64,000 nt of DNA from Deinococcus aerophilus (GCF_014647075.1 NZ_BMOM01000007.1:1-64000); one strand, 5' to 3'; positions 1-10,242 are shown, counted from the stretch's first letter. Numbers and translations: made by a program. The notes: generated by a model not told the origin, from the sequence alone.

Positions 1-78
1 CTCCGGATCTTCAGTAAAAACGCAGAATTCCTCGGCCAGCACGGATATTCACTGCGCTATGCAAGGTGCAACTCCTGA
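1..78 (+). CDS. possible 3' end of an upstream gene
   Basis: Frame 1 stays open for 25 codons from the window edge and stops at TGA 76-78, while the other two forward frames hit stops early. The peptide end (FLGQHGYSLRYARCNS) is not one I recognise. It may be the tail of a coding region that begins outside the window, or chance. Confidence 0.2.
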   Translation, partial: LRIFSKNAEFLGQHGYSLRYARCNS

Positions 79-91
79 GCTGGACACTGAT

Positions 92-120
92 TTGACTTCA
101 TCCTGCCCAGAGGTTAGGGT
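92..120 (+). promoter_or_regulatory. sigma-70-type promoter of the binding-protein gene
   Basis: TTGACT (92-97), a 17-nt spacer and TAGGGT (115-120). This predicts a leader of about 83 nt before the ATG at 211, which has a GGAGG ribosome site at 200-204. Confidence 0.65.
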
Positions 121-210
121 GACTCTATCTGCATTGAGCCGTATTGATGATTTTCACCCTGTACCAGATCAGAAAATCTGATCGGGGCAGCCCTTTCTTT
201 TGGAGGACCC

Positions 211-1365
211 ATGAACAAGACATTCCTGAATCTGCTTTCCCTCGCTCTGCTGTCCGGGGGCGTCGCCAGCGCACAGACGACCATCAAGATCGCCAGCCTC
301 TCGCCGCTCTCGGGCAGCCAGAGCTTTACCGGTACGCTGCTCAAGAACGGCGCGCAGCTGGCCGTCGAGGAACAGAAGGCCGCCTTCAAGAAGCTGGGCT
401 TTGACCTGCAGTTCGTGGGGTATGACGATCAGGCCGACCCAGCGACCGGCACCGCCGCCGCCCGCAAGATCGCCTCGGACCGCCAGATTCTGGGCGTGGT
501 GGGCACCATGAACAGCGGCGTGGCGATTCCGGCCAGTCAGGCGCTCAAGGCCAGCCACGTCACGATGGTGAGCCCAGCCGTGACTGCCAACGAGGTAACC
601 GACCGGGGCTTGGCGAACATGAACCGCATCGTGGCCCGCAACGACGCCCAGGGCCCGGCCGGGGCCAAGTTCATGATGGACAAGCTGGGAGCCAAATCGG
701 TCTACATCCTGAATGACAAGACCTCCTACGGTGAGGGCCTGGCCGCCGAGGTCGAACAGACCCTCAAGGCCGGCGGCGCCAAGGTCATCGTCAACGAGGG
801 CACCGAGGAAAAGAGCGACTTTTCCAGCATCATCGCCAAGATCAAGCTGCAAAAGCCCGACGCGGTGTACTTCGGCGGCATCTACACGCAGATCGGGATC
901 TTCATCCGGCAGCTGCGTGACGCGGGCATCGACATCCCCGTGGTCGGCGGCGACGGTCTGGACAGCACCGAACTCGCCACGATCGCGGCGAAGGGTGCCA
1001 ACAACATCTACTACACGACGATTGTGGCGCCGCTGGAGTCCCTGCCCGCCGCCAAGACCTTCACGGCCAACTACCGCAAGGCCTTCAAGACCGTGCCGGC
1101 CGGATACGCGGCCTTTGCCTACGACTCGGCCAACGTGATCGCCCAGGGTATTCTGGACGCCGCCAAGGCCAACGGCGGCAAGCTGCCCACCCGCACCCAG
1201 GTGGAGACCGCCATCCGCAAGGGCAGCTTCAAGGGCCTGCTGTCGGGCGACGTGACCTTCAACAGCGTCGGCGACCGCAACTCGGTCACGCTGTACATCA
1301 TGAAGGTCCAGGCGGGCAAGCAGAGTCTGGCGGCGCAGTCGACGGTCAAGCCTCCCCGACCGTAA
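211..1365 (+). CDS. ABC transporter substrate-binding protein, LivK-like
   Basis: A 384-residue periplasmic binding protein of the branched-chain amino acid (Leu/Ile/Val-binding, type I fold) family. Residues 1-21 form a signal peptide ending in GVASA-QT. The mature N-terminus reads IKIASLSPLSGSQSF, the family's typical first strand and ligand loop, followed by GAQLAVEEQ. Length is normal for the family (about 370-390). GGAGG lies 6 nt before the ATG. No permease or ATPase gene follows: a terminator and convergent pfkA come next, so the rest of the transporter must be encoded elsewhere. Ligand specificity (branched-chain amino acids, urea, amides or others) cannot be read from the sequence. 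Confidence 0.9.
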   Translation: MNKTFLNLLSLALLSGGVASAQTTIKIASLSPLSGSQSFTGTLLKNGAQLAVEEQKAAFKKLGFDLQFVGYDDQADPATGTAAARKIASDRQILGVVGTMNSGVAIPASQALKASHVTMVSPAVTANEVTDRGLANMNRIVARNDAQGPAGAKFMMDKLGAKSVYILNDKTSYGEGLAAEVEQTLKAGGAKVIVNEGTEEKSDFSSIIAKIKLQKPDAVYFGGIYTQIGIFIRQLRDAGIDIPVVGGDGLDSTELATIAAKGANNIYYTTIVAPLESLPAAKTFTANYRKAFKTVPAGYAAFAYDSANVIAQGILDAAKANGGKLPTRTQVETAIRKGSFKGLLSGDVTFNSVGDRNSVTLYIMKVQAGKQSLAAQSTVKPPRP

Positions 1366-1377
1366 CGGAAGCGGACA

Positions 1378-1419
1378 GGGGCGAGGGCGGGGATCGGGTC
1401 TTCCCCGCCCCGCCCCTTT
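1378..1419. terminator. bidirectional terminator between convergent genes
   Basis: A G-rich arm (1378-1392) pairs with a C-rich arm (1403-1416) with one bulged A, and TTT follows. It separates the binding-protein gene from pfkA. Confidence 0.7.
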
Positions 1420-1435
1420 GGTGGTCCCCCAGCCG

Positions 1436-2443
<1,008 letters not shown>

Positions 2444-2526
2444 GTCGGGGTCTCACTTTCGCGGCGTCCGGGGGGGGCGGAGGTCACCCGCGCGCGGGCC
2501 AGGGGAAGAAACGGTGCGGTGCAGCT

Positions 2527-3474
2527 TCAGGAGGAGGGCAGGGGCCGGGGTTCCTCAGGGAGGTCTGCATCAGGGGGCGACGGGGCATCAGACAACGGGG
2601 CATCGGGCGACTCGGTGGCCCGCAGGGCCAGAGCATAAGCGTCATTCTTACGCAAACCGGCGGCGACCAGCCGGTCACGTATATCCCTCACCCGGTGGCC
2701 CTCGGCGGCCCACGCCTGGGCCAGGGCCGCGTGGTCGGGGGGCGGCGCCGCGTCCGGGGCGGCCTCATGGGCCGGACGGCCCGAGACGACGAGGACGATC
2801 TCGCCGCGTGCGCCCGCCGCAAAGCGCCCGGCCAACTCGGTCAGGGTGCCCCGCACCGTTTCCTCGAAGCGCTTGGACAGCTCCCGCGTGACGCTTGCCG
2901 GCCGCGCCGGACCGCAGACCGCTGCCAGTTCGCTGAGGGTGGCCGCCAGACGGTGGGGACTCTCGTACACCACGCTGGTCTCCGGGCGGGCGGCGATGGC
3001 GGCGAGGCGCTCCTTGCGCTCCTTGCCGCTGCGGGGCAGGAAGCCCTCGAAGGTAAAGCGCGCGTTGCCCAGCCCAGAGAGCACCAGCGCCGGCACGAAG
3101 GCGGTCGCGCCGGGCAGCACCTCCACGGGCACCCCGGCTTCCAGGGCTGCCGTGACCAGTTCCGCGCCGGGATCGCTGATGCCCGGGGTTCCGGCGTCGG
3201 ACACGTAGGCCAGCCGGGGATATTTCTCCAGCACGCCCGGCGCCCGGCGCATGGTGTGGGCATCCAGCCTCACCAGCGGCCGGCTGAGGCCCAGGTGCGA
3301 CAGCAATGCCCCGGTCCGGCGGGTGTCCTCGCAGGCCACGGCGTCTGCTCCGCGCAGCACCTCGATGGCGCGCAGGGTGATGTCTCCCAGGTTGCCGACC
3401 GGGGTGGGCACCAGCCAGACCCGCGCCTCCCCCTCTGTGCCGGTTTCTGCCGTGACCGGCCCGGCCTCAGGCAT
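2527..3474 (-). CDS. rsmI: 16S rRNA (cytidine1402-2'-O)-methyltransferase
   Basis: Methylates the ribose of C1402 at the decoding centre of 16S rRNA using SAM. The protein has 315 residues. The N-terminal half shows VWLVPTPVGNLGDIT and the tetrapyrrole-methylase features CEDTRRTGALL, YVSDAGTPGISDPG and EVLPGATAF, all characteristic of RsmI. A longer frame extends upstream to 3639 but lies inside the preceding gene. The ATG at 3474 overlaps that gene's stop by 8 nt, which is a coupled start. The last 35 residues are a Pro/Asp/Ala-rich tail. Confidence 0.95.
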   Translation of the reverse strand: MPEAGPVTAETGTEGEARVWLVPTPVGNLGDITLRAIEVLRGADAVACEDTRRTGALLSHLGLSRPLVRLDAHTMRRAPGVLEKYPRLAYVSDAGTPGISDPGAELVTAALEAGVPVEVLPGATAFVPALVLSGLGNARFTFEGFLPRSGKERKERLAAIAARPETSVVYESPHRLAATLSELAAVCGPARPASVTRELSKRFEETVRGTLTELAGRFAAGARGEIVLVVSGRPAHEAAPDAAPPPDHAALAQAWAAEGHRVRDIRDRLVAAGLRKNDAYALALRATESPDAPLSDAPSPPDADLPEEPRPLPSS

Positions 3475-3748
3475 CGCCGGACAGGGAAGGCGGACCCTCC
3501 AGGGCGAGCGTCCCGCCCCCCAGAGTGCGCGGCGCACCCGTGTCCCGCGTGTCCACGGTGCCGGTCGCCATTCCGATATTGGGCTTGATGCGCACGCGCA
3601 CCTTGCGCGGCCGCTTGAGCACATTGGTGATGCGGGCACGCAGCAGTTCGCCCTCGCCCACGGTGACGGTCACGACGGTCCCCTCGGGCAGGCGGGTGCC
3701 GACCACCACCACCACCCCATTTTCCACGATGCCCTTGTAGGCCCTCAT
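3467..3748 (-). CDS. small beta-rich conserved protein, unknown function
   Basis: 93 residues. The N-terminal third (YKGIVENGVVVV...LPEGTVVTVTV) resembles the short beta fold of the AF2212/DUF104-type antitoxin family (NG-x-LPEG-x-V). The middle is very basic (KRPRKVRVRIK) and suggests nucleic-acid or ribosome contact. The C-terminus is Gly/Thr-rich and probably flexible. Its ATG overlaps the stop of the upstream gene (ATGA at 3745-3748), and its own stop overlaps the rsmI start, so all three are translationally coupled. No toxin gene is adjacent, so an antitoxin role is not supported. A role beside RsmI is inference only. Confidence 0.8.
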   Translation of the reverse strand: MRAYKGIVENGVVVVVGTRLPEGTVVTVTVGEGELLRARITNVLKRPRKVRVRIKPNIGMATGTVDTRDTGAPRTLGGGTLALEGPPSLSGDA

Positions 3749-4173
3749 ACTTCTCCCCCCTGGGCCCGGCGTTGCCGCCGCTGCGCCCTGGACAATGCCT
3801 CACGAAGTGCCACGATCTCCGATTCCCGCGCGCCGCCCAGCCGGGCATAGCGGTCGATCACCTCCGACGCTTCCCGCCGCCGGTCCAGCCGCAGCAGCAG
3901 CGCACCCAGATGCTCTCCCCGGACGAAATACGACCGGGGATTTTCCGGGTCCGCCAGAATCTGCGCGCGCGCGGCTTCCAGACGGCTGAGGTCCACGCGG
4001 TGACGGCCCACCTGCCAGCGCACCAGATAGGTGGCCAGCGCGAAAATGGACAGGGCGCCGAGGACCGAGAACGAGATCGTCTCCGAGACGCCCAGTCCTG
4101 CGCCCAGCCTCACGGTCAACGGAAAGCAGAAGGCCAGCACCACGAGGACGGCCAGCGTCGCCGCGTAGTTCAT
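3745..4173 (-). CDS. membrane protein with TPR-like C-terminal half
   Basis: 142 residues. Two membrane segments lie at about 6-24 and 32-50, followed by a cytosolic helical region rich in Arg/Glu (LDRRREASEVIDRYARLG) that looks like one or two TPR-type helix pairs. A longer frame begins at 4209, but the ATG at 4173 has GGAG 6 nt upstream, so I use that start. It heads the operon TPR protein-small protein-rsmI-pfkA. I do not recognise a named family. Confidence 0.75.
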   Translation of the reverse strand: MNYAATLAVLVVLAFCFPLTVRLGAGLGVSETISFSVLGALSIFALATYLVRWQVGRHRVDLSRLEAARAQILADPENPRSYFVRGEHLGALLLRLDRRREASEVIDRYARLGGARESEIVALREALSRAQRRQRRAQGGEV

Positions 4174-4391
4174 GCGCCGCTCCGGTGAACAGGAGCACAG
4201 CGCCCGCACCGGGCCTCCCGAACGTCGGGAGCCTGGAGGATTCCTACCCCAGACGCCGGATCGCCTCGCCCGGAGTTCATCCTCCCGGCCCAGCGGCGCT
4301 CTTGGAGTCGCTCATGCCTCATGCCGCACAGTTTAGCGGCAAGCACGCCTGCGAAGCGGGATGGGCCTCACTTCACGGCCGGGAGCTGCGG

Positions 4392-4397
4392 TACCCT
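4392..4397 (+). promoter_or_regulatory. -10 box of rlmH
   Basis: TACCCT, 7 nt before the GTG at 4405. It selects that GTG over the longer ATG frame starting at 4321. Confidence 0.6.
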
Positions 4398-4404
4398 GCG
4401 GGCT

Positions 4405-4845
4405 GTGCGCCTGCACCTGATCACCGTCGGAACGCCCAAACTCGCCTACGCCCGCATGGGCTGGGACGAGTACACCACCCGTCTGAAGCGTTACCACAAG
4501 GTGCAGCTCAGCCATGTGGCCGGCAAGACGCCCGAGGCCGAGAGCGCGGCGATCCGCAAGGCTGCCGGCAAGGCGCCGCTGATTCTGCTTGACCCGCGCG
4601 GCACGCAGTTCACCTCCGAGGGCCTGAGTGCCGATCTCGATGCCCGCGCCCTGGGCGGCACCGGCGAACTGGCCTTCGCGGTGGGCGGCCCGGACGGCCA
4701 CACCGATGAACTGCGGGCTGCCGCCGCCGCCCTGTGGAGCCTGGGCCGGCTGACCCTGCCGCACGACCTCGCGATGGTGGTGCTCGCCGAGGCGCTGTAC
4801 CGGGCCTCGACCATCAGCGCGGGAGAGCCGTACCACCGGGGGTAG
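4405..4845 (+). CDS. rlmH: 23S rRNA (pseudouridine1915-N3)-methyltransferase
   Basis: SPOUT-class methyltransferase that modifies pseudouridine 1915 in helix 69 of 23S rRNA. From the GTG at 4405 the protein has 146 residues and starts (M)RLHLITVGTPK, matching the conserved RlmH N-terminus. The knot region is present: LLDPRGTQFTSE, LAFAVGGPDGH and the invariant C-terminus LYRASTISAGEPYHRG. The upstream ATG at 4321 would add 28 residues with no family similarity, and the -10 box at 4392-4397 lies inside that extension. Confidence 0.95.
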   Translation: MRLHLITVGTPKLAYARMGWDEYTTRLKRYHKVQLSHVAGKTPEAESAAIRKAAGKAPLILLDPRGTQFTSEGLSADLDARALGGTGELAFAVGGPDGHTDELRAAAAALWSLGRLTLPHDLAMVVLAEALYRASTISAGEPYHRG

Positions 4846-4936
4846 CCGGGATGGCAGCGGCAGCCGGAAGGGGTTGTTATGGCGACACAGCCGTCCGGTA
4901 CACAGCTCTTCAGAGGCGGCGCCTAGGCCCGTCCGC

Positions 4937-4942
4937 TAGAGT
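4937..4942 (+). promoter_or_regulatory. -10 box of the GNAT gene
   Basis: TAGAGT, 6 nt before the GTG start at 4949. Confidence 0.6.
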
Positions 4943-4948
4943 CTGGCC

Positions 4949-5569
4949 GTGACCTCCGACGTTCCGCCTGCTTCCGAAGCCGAGTGGTTCCAGACCCCCA
5001 CCCTGACCGGACGTTTCATCACGCTGGAGGGACTGAGTCCAGCGCACGCCGCCGACCTGAACGCGGGCGCCGATGAGGAGACCGTGCGCTTCCTGTCGCG
5101 CGGAGGGCCGACCGAGGCGACGCAGGCGGCCTGGGCCGAGTACATCACCCGCCTCAACGCCCTGCCCCGGCGGATCAATTTTGCGGTGCGGCTGCTCCAC
5201 TCGGGCGTGGTGGTCGGGCGCATCAGCTACAGCGAGATCAGTGTCGCCGACCGCTGGGCAGAAATCGGGACCATGCTGCTGCCCGGCGCACAGGGCACAG
5301 CCGTCAATCCCGAGGCCAAACTTCTGCTGATGACCCGCGCCTTCGAGGTGCTGGGAGCCAACCGTGTCCACTTCAAGGTGGACGCCCGCAACGCCCGCAG
5401 CGTCCGCGCCATGCACAAGCTGGGGGCCGTACAGGAAGGCGTTCTGCGCCAATATCAGGTCCGGCCGGACGGCTTTGCCCGCGACAGCGTGGTGTTCAGC
5501 GTGCTGCGCGGCGAGTGGCCCGCCGTGAAGGCCGGGCTGCAGGCGCGTCTGGGGGCGCGGGACTCATGA
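4949..5569 (+). CDS. GNAT-family N-acetyltransferase (RimJ/RimL-like)
   Basis: 206 residues, an acetyl-CoA-dependent acetyltransferase of the RimJ/RimL branch. The N-terminus (TPTLTGRFITLEGLSPAHAADL) is the typical opening strand and helix. The acetyl-CoA-binding region is the AEIGTMLLPGAQGTAVNPEAKLLLM stretch, given here as its two ends: AEIGTMLLPGAQG and NPEAKLLLMTRAF. The C-terminal strand carries NRVHFKVDARNARSVRAMHKLGA, seen as VDARNARS and MHKLGAVQEG. Substrate unknown; these enzymes modify ribosomal proteins or small amines. The GTG start is set by the -10 box just upstream. Confidence 0.88.
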   Translation: MTSDVPPASEAEWFQTPTLTGRFITLEGLSPAHAADLNAGADEETVRFLSRGGPTEATQAAWAEYITRLNALPRRINFAVRLLHSGVVVGRISYSEISVADRWAEIGTMLLPGAQGTAVNPEAKLLLMTRAFEVLGANRVHFKVDARNARSVRAMHKLGAVQEGVLRQYQVRPDGFARDSVVFSVLRGEWPAVKAGLQARLGARDS

Positions 5570-5602
5570 GCCCCGGCTTAATATTTGCCAGAAACGCTTT
5601 GT

Positions 5603-5608
5603 TAGCTT
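5603..5608 (+). promoter_or_regulatory. -10 box of the 5619 gene
   Basis: TAGCTT, 10 nt before the ATG at 5619, with GAGGG (5609-5613) between them. A very short leader with a ribosome site is therefore possible. Confidence 0.4.
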
Positions 5609-5618
5609 GAGGGTCACG

Positions 5619-6080
5619 ATGCCCACAATGCGCTGTCTGTCCCTTACCGTGCTGGCCCTGACCACCCTGGGCACGCCCGCCGCCGCGCTGATCGTGCCCA
5701 TGAAAGGCTGGGTGCCGGTCAATGGAGACGCCAACCTGTGGACCGACGCGGGCGGGGGCTGCCTGCTGCGTGAGGAACGCTCGGGGCAGGCCTTTCCGGT
5801 GCTCGCCTCGCAGGATGAGGCGCTGACCTTCGCAGGTAAGCTGCGGGCGCAGCTCAGCAAGAACGTATCGGGGGTGGTCACCCAGCCGGTGGACCGCGCG
5901 GGCTTCTGGGCGGTGCTCGCCGCCTACGATTACCGCGAAGGCGGGGCCACCTACAAGGTGGCGCAGCTGTACCTCAGCGACGCAGGTATCCTGAGGACCG
6001 TCACCGGCAGCAGCGCCGAGGGCCACAAGAATGAGTGCGTGAACGCCATGCGAGAATTTATCCGTTATCTGGCGAACTGA
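5619..6080 (+). CDS. secreted protein of unknown function
   Basis: 153 residues with a signal peptide ([18 protein letters not shown], cleavage near AAA-L). The mature part begins with a hydrophobic [23 protein letters not shown] segment, seen as [14 protein letters not shown] and GGGCLLREE, and ends [10 protein letters not shown]. Two cysteines (in GGGCLL and NECVNA) could form a disulfide in the periplasm. A TTG at 5607 would give four more residues but overlaps the -10 box. I do not recognise a family. Confidence 0.7.
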   Translation: MPTMRCLSLTVLALTTLGTPAAALIVPMKGWVPVNGDANLWTDAGGGCLLREERSGQAFPVLASQDEALTFAGKLRAQLSKNVSGVVTQPVDRAGFWAVLAAYDYREGGATYKVAQLYLSDAGILRTVTGSSAEGHKNECVNAMREFIRYLAN

Positions 6081-6156
6081 GGTCTGGCGGACCGGACCGG
6101 GCCGACGCACCGGGGGCCGCCCGCCCGGTCCGCAAAGGCCCGCGACACGGGCGTGC

Positions 6157-6162
6157 TACCCT
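6157..6162 (+). promoter_or_regulatory. -10 box upstream of mraY
   Basis: TACCCT, 11 nt before the ATG of a 20-codon mini-ORF (6174) and about 70 nt before the mraY TTG start. Confidence 0.4.
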
Positions 6163-6173
6163 TCGCGTTTGAG

Positions 6174-6232
6174 ATGAGCAAAGACTTCCCCGCCCGGCCA
6201 AGTGTCCGCCGCCCGACCGTGGAGGCGCGGCG

Positions 6233-6236
<4 letters not shown>
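6174..6236 (+). CDS. possible 20-residue leader ORF coupled to mraY
   Basis: ATG at 6174 opens a frame encoding [20 protein letters not shown]. It stops at TGA 6234-6236, overlapping the TTG start of mraY at 6233 (TTGA). The peptide is Arg-rich. The position suggests translational coupling, but coding is unproven. It also overlaps the mraY ribosome site. Confidence 0.3.
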
Positions 6237-7150
<914 letters not shown>

Positions 7151-7211
7151 TGCGGCGCGCGCAGAGCGACCGCGACACAGGCCGCGCCGCCCGGACCCTC
7201 CGCCTGTTTCC

Positions 7212-8156
7212 ATGATTCCGGATCTCGCCGCCCTGCTGGCCCGCCGCGCCCATCTTCCCGGCCAGGGCACCACCTTTTACCGGGGGGTTCACACCACCGA
7301 GAGCGGGGGACAGTTTGCGCTGGACCTCGCCGGCGACGCGGGGGTGCTGAGCCTGTACACCGACCTGACCGTGCAGGACGAGGTGGCCCTGGCCGCCGCC
7401 TGCGGCACGGCAGCGGGGCTGGCGGCGGTGTACCTCAAGCGCCGGCCTCCCGAGGCCCGGCACGCGGCCAACGTGGCGCGCGAGTGGCTCTCTCCGCCGG
7501 AGCCGGTGTGGGGGGAGGCGCGCGGCGAGATCACGGCGCTGGAAAGCGCCGTACCCTTCCTGATCCGCCCCGGCGCGGACCTCAGCATCGGCCTGTTCGC
7601 GGACGCCCGCCCGGCTCGGGGTTGGGTGCGGGCCCACGCTCCGGCGCGGGTCCTCAACACCTTTGCCTACAGCTGCGGCTTCGGGCTCAGCGCGGCGCTG
7701 GGCGGCGCAGACACGGTCAAGAACGTGGACCTGTCACGCAAGGTGCTCGCCTGGGGACAGGAAAACTACGCCCTCAGCGGTCTGGATGCCCCGGACGCCG
7801 ATTTTCTGTACGGCGACGTGTTCGGATGGCTGCGCCGCTTGCACCGGCGCGGCGACGTGTTCGATCTGGTGATTCTGGACCCCCCCTCCTTTGCCCGCAG
7901 CAAGGCCGGTGTCTGGCGGGCCGAGCACGACTATGCCCGCCTCGCGGCGCTGGCCGCAGAGGTCACCGCGCCGGGCGGCACACTGCTGACACTGCTCAAC
8001 CACGCCGGCGTCTCCCCCACCACCTTTGACCGCATGGTGGAGGCCGGACTGGCCGAAGCCGGACGGCGCGGCCGCGCGGCGCGGCGGCTGGGCGTGGGCG
8101 AGGATTATCCGGGGGCCGCCCACCTGAAAGTGGTGGCCTGGGAGCTGAGCGGGTAG
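7212..8156 (+). CDS. class I SAM-dependent rRNA methyltransferase, RlmI-like
   Basis: 314 residues. The N-terminal ~110 residues form the small beta domain seen in RlmI/RlmK-type enzymes, and the C-terminal Rossmann domain binds SAM. Motifs: [20 protein letters not shown] (motif I), [19 protein letters not shown] (motif II, acidic ribose contact) and [15 protein letters not shown] (motif IV, DPPSF, typical of C5-cytosine or base methyltransferases of this branch). The substrate is likely 23S rRNA by family, but the exact base is not predictable. It follows mraY after 61 bp and ends 8 bp from a convergent small gene. Confidence 0.85.
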   Translation: MIPDLAALLARRAHLPGQGTTFYRGVHTTESGGQFALDLAGDAGVLSLYTDLTVQDEVALAAACGTAAGLAAVYLKRRPPEARHAANVAREWLSPPEPVWGEARGEITALESAVPFLIRPGADLSIGLFADARPARGWVRAHAPARVLNTFAYSCGFGLSAALGGADTVKNVDLSRKVLAWGQENYALSGLDAPDADFLYGDVFGWLRRLHRRGDVFDLVILDPPSFARSKAGVWRAEHDYARLAALAAEVTAPGGTLLTLLNHAGVSPTTFDRMVEAGLAEAGRRGRAARRLGVGEDYPGAAHLKVVAWELSG

Positions 8157-8164
8157 ACCCTGAA

Positions 8165-8386
8165 TCAGGTGTCTTCCGGCAGGGACAGCGGCAGGAGTTC
8201 CCCACCCGCAAAATTGCACACCCAGTCTCCGAGTTCGGTTTCTCCGGTCATCGCCTCGTACACGGTGAACCGGATGCGCTCGCCGTCCTCGACGCGCCGC
8301 AGGACTTCCGGGGTGACGCAGCCGCTGACCGTGACCTCGCCCAGGGTGATGCTGAAGAATTCGGTGGCGTCCGCTGGTCTGGACAT
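8165..8386 (-). CDS. small conserved protein of unknown function
   Basis: 73 acidic residues (MSRPADATEFFSITLGEVTV...), mostly predicted beta strands, with two cysteines (VSGCVTP, WVCNFAGG). No signal peptide or membrane segment. The start is fixed by a -10 box 6 nt upstream. Function unknown. Confidence 0.75.
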   Translation of the reverse strand: MSRPADATEFFSITLGEVTVSGCVTPEVLRRVEDGERIRFTVYEAMTGETELGDWVCNFAGGELLPLSLPEDT

Positions 8387-8392
8387 GACTCA

Positions 8393-8398
8393 GGATAG
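8393..8398 (-). promoter_or_regulatory. -10 box of the 73-residue gene
   Basis: TATCCT on the minus strand, 6 nt before the ATG at 8386. Confidence 0.6.
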
Positions 8399-8490
8399 AA
8401 CACGGTGCCTGCACACGCTGTGGACCACCGGCCGCCGGCTGGCCCGGCCCCACTTGTGCGCCGCCTCACTTCGTTTTCTAAAGCGGCAGG

Positions 8491-8496
8491 TATGCT
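8491..8496 (+). promoter_or_regulatory. -10 box of the ytxJ-like gene
   Basis: TATGCT, 6 nt before the ATG at 8503. The spacer itself reads GGAGGC, so a ribosome site would lie at the very 5' end of the message. Confidence 0.6.
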
Positions 8497-8502
8497 GGAG
8501 GC

Positions 8503-9159
8503 ATGACGCAGACTGCCCAGACCGAGACACAGGCCGAAAAACAGGTGCTTGTTCCCCTGACCACCCCCGAGGAAGTGGACCAGTTCCTCACGGAATACCC
8601 GCTGGCCGCCGTGTTCAAGGCCGGCACCTGCCACAAGACCATGCAGGGCTTCGGGGTCCTCGAAACGTTCTTGCAAAACCATGAGCTGCCGGTGGGGTTC
8701 ATCCGGGTGGTGGACTGGCGGCCGGCCAGCAACCATGTGGCGCAGCGCACCGGCATCATTCACCACAGCCCGCAGCTGATGCTGTTCAAGGACGGTCAGG
8801 TGCAGTTCGAGGTGAACAACTGGGACATCACCCCCGAGGCGCTGTCCCCGGTGTTCGAGGCGCAGGTGCCCCGGCGCAGCGGCGCAGCGACCGTGCAGAC
8901 CGACGACAACATCGAGCCGTACCGCCGCCTGATGCGCGACTTCCTGGACGGCAAGCTCAGCGACTGGGCCTTTCAGGACCAGTACGTGACGTTGTTCCGC
9001 GATGACGCCAGCCTGCGCTCGCAGCGCGAATTCGAGCTGCTCTCGCGCCTGTTTGGCGATCCCGACGCCTATCACGGTGGCCTGCACCAGCTCGGCGCGC
9101 CCCAGGTTCGCGGCGACCTGCAGGGCCGGGTCCAGGCCCTGCTGGATGAACTGGATTAA
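8503..9159 (+). CDS. YtxJ-type bacilliredoxin fused to a colicin-immunity-like domain
   Basis: 218 residues in two parts. Residues ~17-125 match the YtxJ/BrxC bacilliredoxin family: a thioredoxin-like fold with one cysteine in KAGTCHKTM (family enzymes have TCP-type sites), then [15 protein letters not shown] and [10 protein letters not shown]. Such proteins remove bacillithiol from oxidised protein thiols in the cytosol. Residues ~138-218 ([35 protein letters not shown]) resemble the small helical family annotated as bacterial self-protective colicin-like immunity. The pairing is unusual: YtxJ is normally about 110 residues alone. The immunity-like assignment is by motif pattern and needs a profile search. 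Confidence 0.88.
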   Translation: MTQTAQTETQAEKQVLVPLTTPEEVDQFLTEYPLAAVFKAGTCHKTMQGFGVLETFLQNHELPVGFIRVVDWRPASNHVAQRTGIIHHSPQLMLFKDGQVQFEVNNWDITPEALSPVFEAQVPRRSGAATVQTDDNIEPYRRLMRDFLDGKLSDWAFQDQYVTLFRDDASLRSQREFELLSRLFGDPDAYHGGLHQLGAPQVRGDLQGRVQALLDELD

Positions 9160-9232
9160 TCCCGTCCTGAGACAGCTCCAGCGCTGAGACCACCCCAGCA
9201 CTGGGCCCGTCCGGGAGCCCACCACCTCCCAT

Positions 9233-9284
9233 AAACCCGCCCACGCCCTGGCCCGAAAGAGCCGCCGGGGGGTGGGTTTTTCTT
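9233..9284 (+). terminator. terminator of the ytxJ-like gene
   Basis: AAACCCGCCC (9233-9242) pairs with GGGTGGGTTT (9270-9279) with one G-T wobble around a long GC-rich loop. TTTTTCTT follows at 9277-9284. Confidence 0.65.
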
Positions 9285-9390
9285 GTTCTGTAAGCGGATG
9301 GTAAGAGGTCACAGGGTGTTATGTCATCGTTCACCGTTCACGCCGTCTGCGCCTCGGCACGCACGCCACCCTCTTTTCCCCGGACGACAC

Positions 9391-10242
9391 ATGACAGATG
9401 CCCTCACCCTTCCGCTTCCCACGTCTCCTCCGTCCGCGCCCACCGACCGGGTGGTGTATGCCGCCCTCAGCACCGACCACTACCCCTGGACCGAGGTTCT
9501 GGGCGACCTGGCCGTTCGCCAGAAACGCGGCTGGAGTGGGGTGCTCGACGCCGTGCAGGGTCCGCGCTGGGCGCGGTTCGTGTGGCTGGAGGGCCGGTTG
9601 CTGGGCGGATTCACGGTGGGTGGACAGGCGCTGGACTGGGCGGTCACGCTCGCGGGCCTGCCGCGCGCCCGCGTCACGCTCAGCGAGGCCGCGCCCATGA
9701 TCTGCGAGCTGCTGTGGGCCTGCCGCGCCGTTTCGCCGCGCCCGCTGCCCACCGCGTGGCCTCAGGCGAGGGACGGGCTGGAACGCGCTCTGTTCTCGGG
9801 ACTGCTGGTGTCCGGCGCGGCGTGCAGCTTCTGGAACGCCGGGCGGATCGCGGGAGGCGACCTTCCGGCCTCCGGCGCCGGCGGGCAGACCTATGCGCTG
9901 GGCCTGGAAGGGGACCGTGAGGCCCTGGTCGGGTTCTGGCAGGACCTGTTGCGGACCATTCACCACAGCGCCCCGCTGGACGACGCGTGGCGGCAGGTTA
10001 CCACCCGCCTGAGCGAGGATCACCCGTGTCTGGACCCCTTTGCGCGGGAGATCACCCTGCAGCGCGGTCAGCTGACCGTTGATCCGGGCCTGCCGGTCGA
10101 GGAATGGCGCCCGGCGCTGTACCTGGCCCTGCGCGAGACCCTGGTGCGGGTGGGCGTACGCCTGGGCGACCTGCCGCTGGGCGATCTGCCCGCACGGCCC
10201 GAATGGCTGGCCGCCGGCCTGGGCCGGATGGGGCGGGCATGA
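9391..10242 (+). CDS. unknown cytosolic protein, DUF4388-like N-terminal region
   Basis: 283 residues, no signal peptide or membrane segment. The segment around residues 32-95 (VLGDLAVRQKRGWSGVLD, RFVWLEGRLLGGFTVGG) follows the pattern of DUF4388/PATAN-type modules: a 'no growth without tGvL... f.dGrl..A' core often linked to signalling and motility proteins. The middle (LERALFSGLLVSGAACSFWN) and C-terminal parts are unassigned. The ATG at 9391 is preferred over a frame beginning at 9283, which overlaps the preceding terminator. Its stop overlaps the next start (ATGA), so it is co-translated with the 134-residue protein. Confidence 0.72.
   Translation: MTDALTLPLPTSPPSAPTDRVVYAALSTDHYPWTEVLGDLAVRQKRGWSGVLDAVQGPRWARFVWLEGRLLGGFTVGGQALDWAVTLAGLPRARVTLSEAAPMICELLWACRAVSPRPLPTAWPQARDGLERALFSGLLVSGAACSFWNAGRIAGGDLPASGAGGQTYALGLEGDREALVGFWQDLLRTIHHSAPLDDAWRQVTTRLSEDHPCLDPFAREITLQRGQLTVDPGLPVEEWRPALYLALRETLVRVGVRLGDLPLGDLPARPEWLAAGLGRMGRA

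Noticed and set aside
3467..3748. Toxin-antitoxin system
   Set aside because: Only a partial antitoxin-like N-terminus, and no toxin gene beside it; neighbours are housekeeping genes.
4879..4926. 15-codon ORF MATQPSGTQLFRGGA with an AAGGGG site between rlmH and the GNAT gene
   Set aside because: Very short, not coupled to a neighbour, and no promoter geometry. Insufficient support.
8503..9159. Bacteriocin locus based on the immunity-like domain
   Set aside because: No toxin, secretion or processing gene nearby; the domain is fused to a redox protein.
9319..9327. TTATGTCAT, half of the radiation/desiccation response motif known in Deinococcus
   Set aside because: The right half (expected TGACATAA) does not match, so a single half-site is likely chance.
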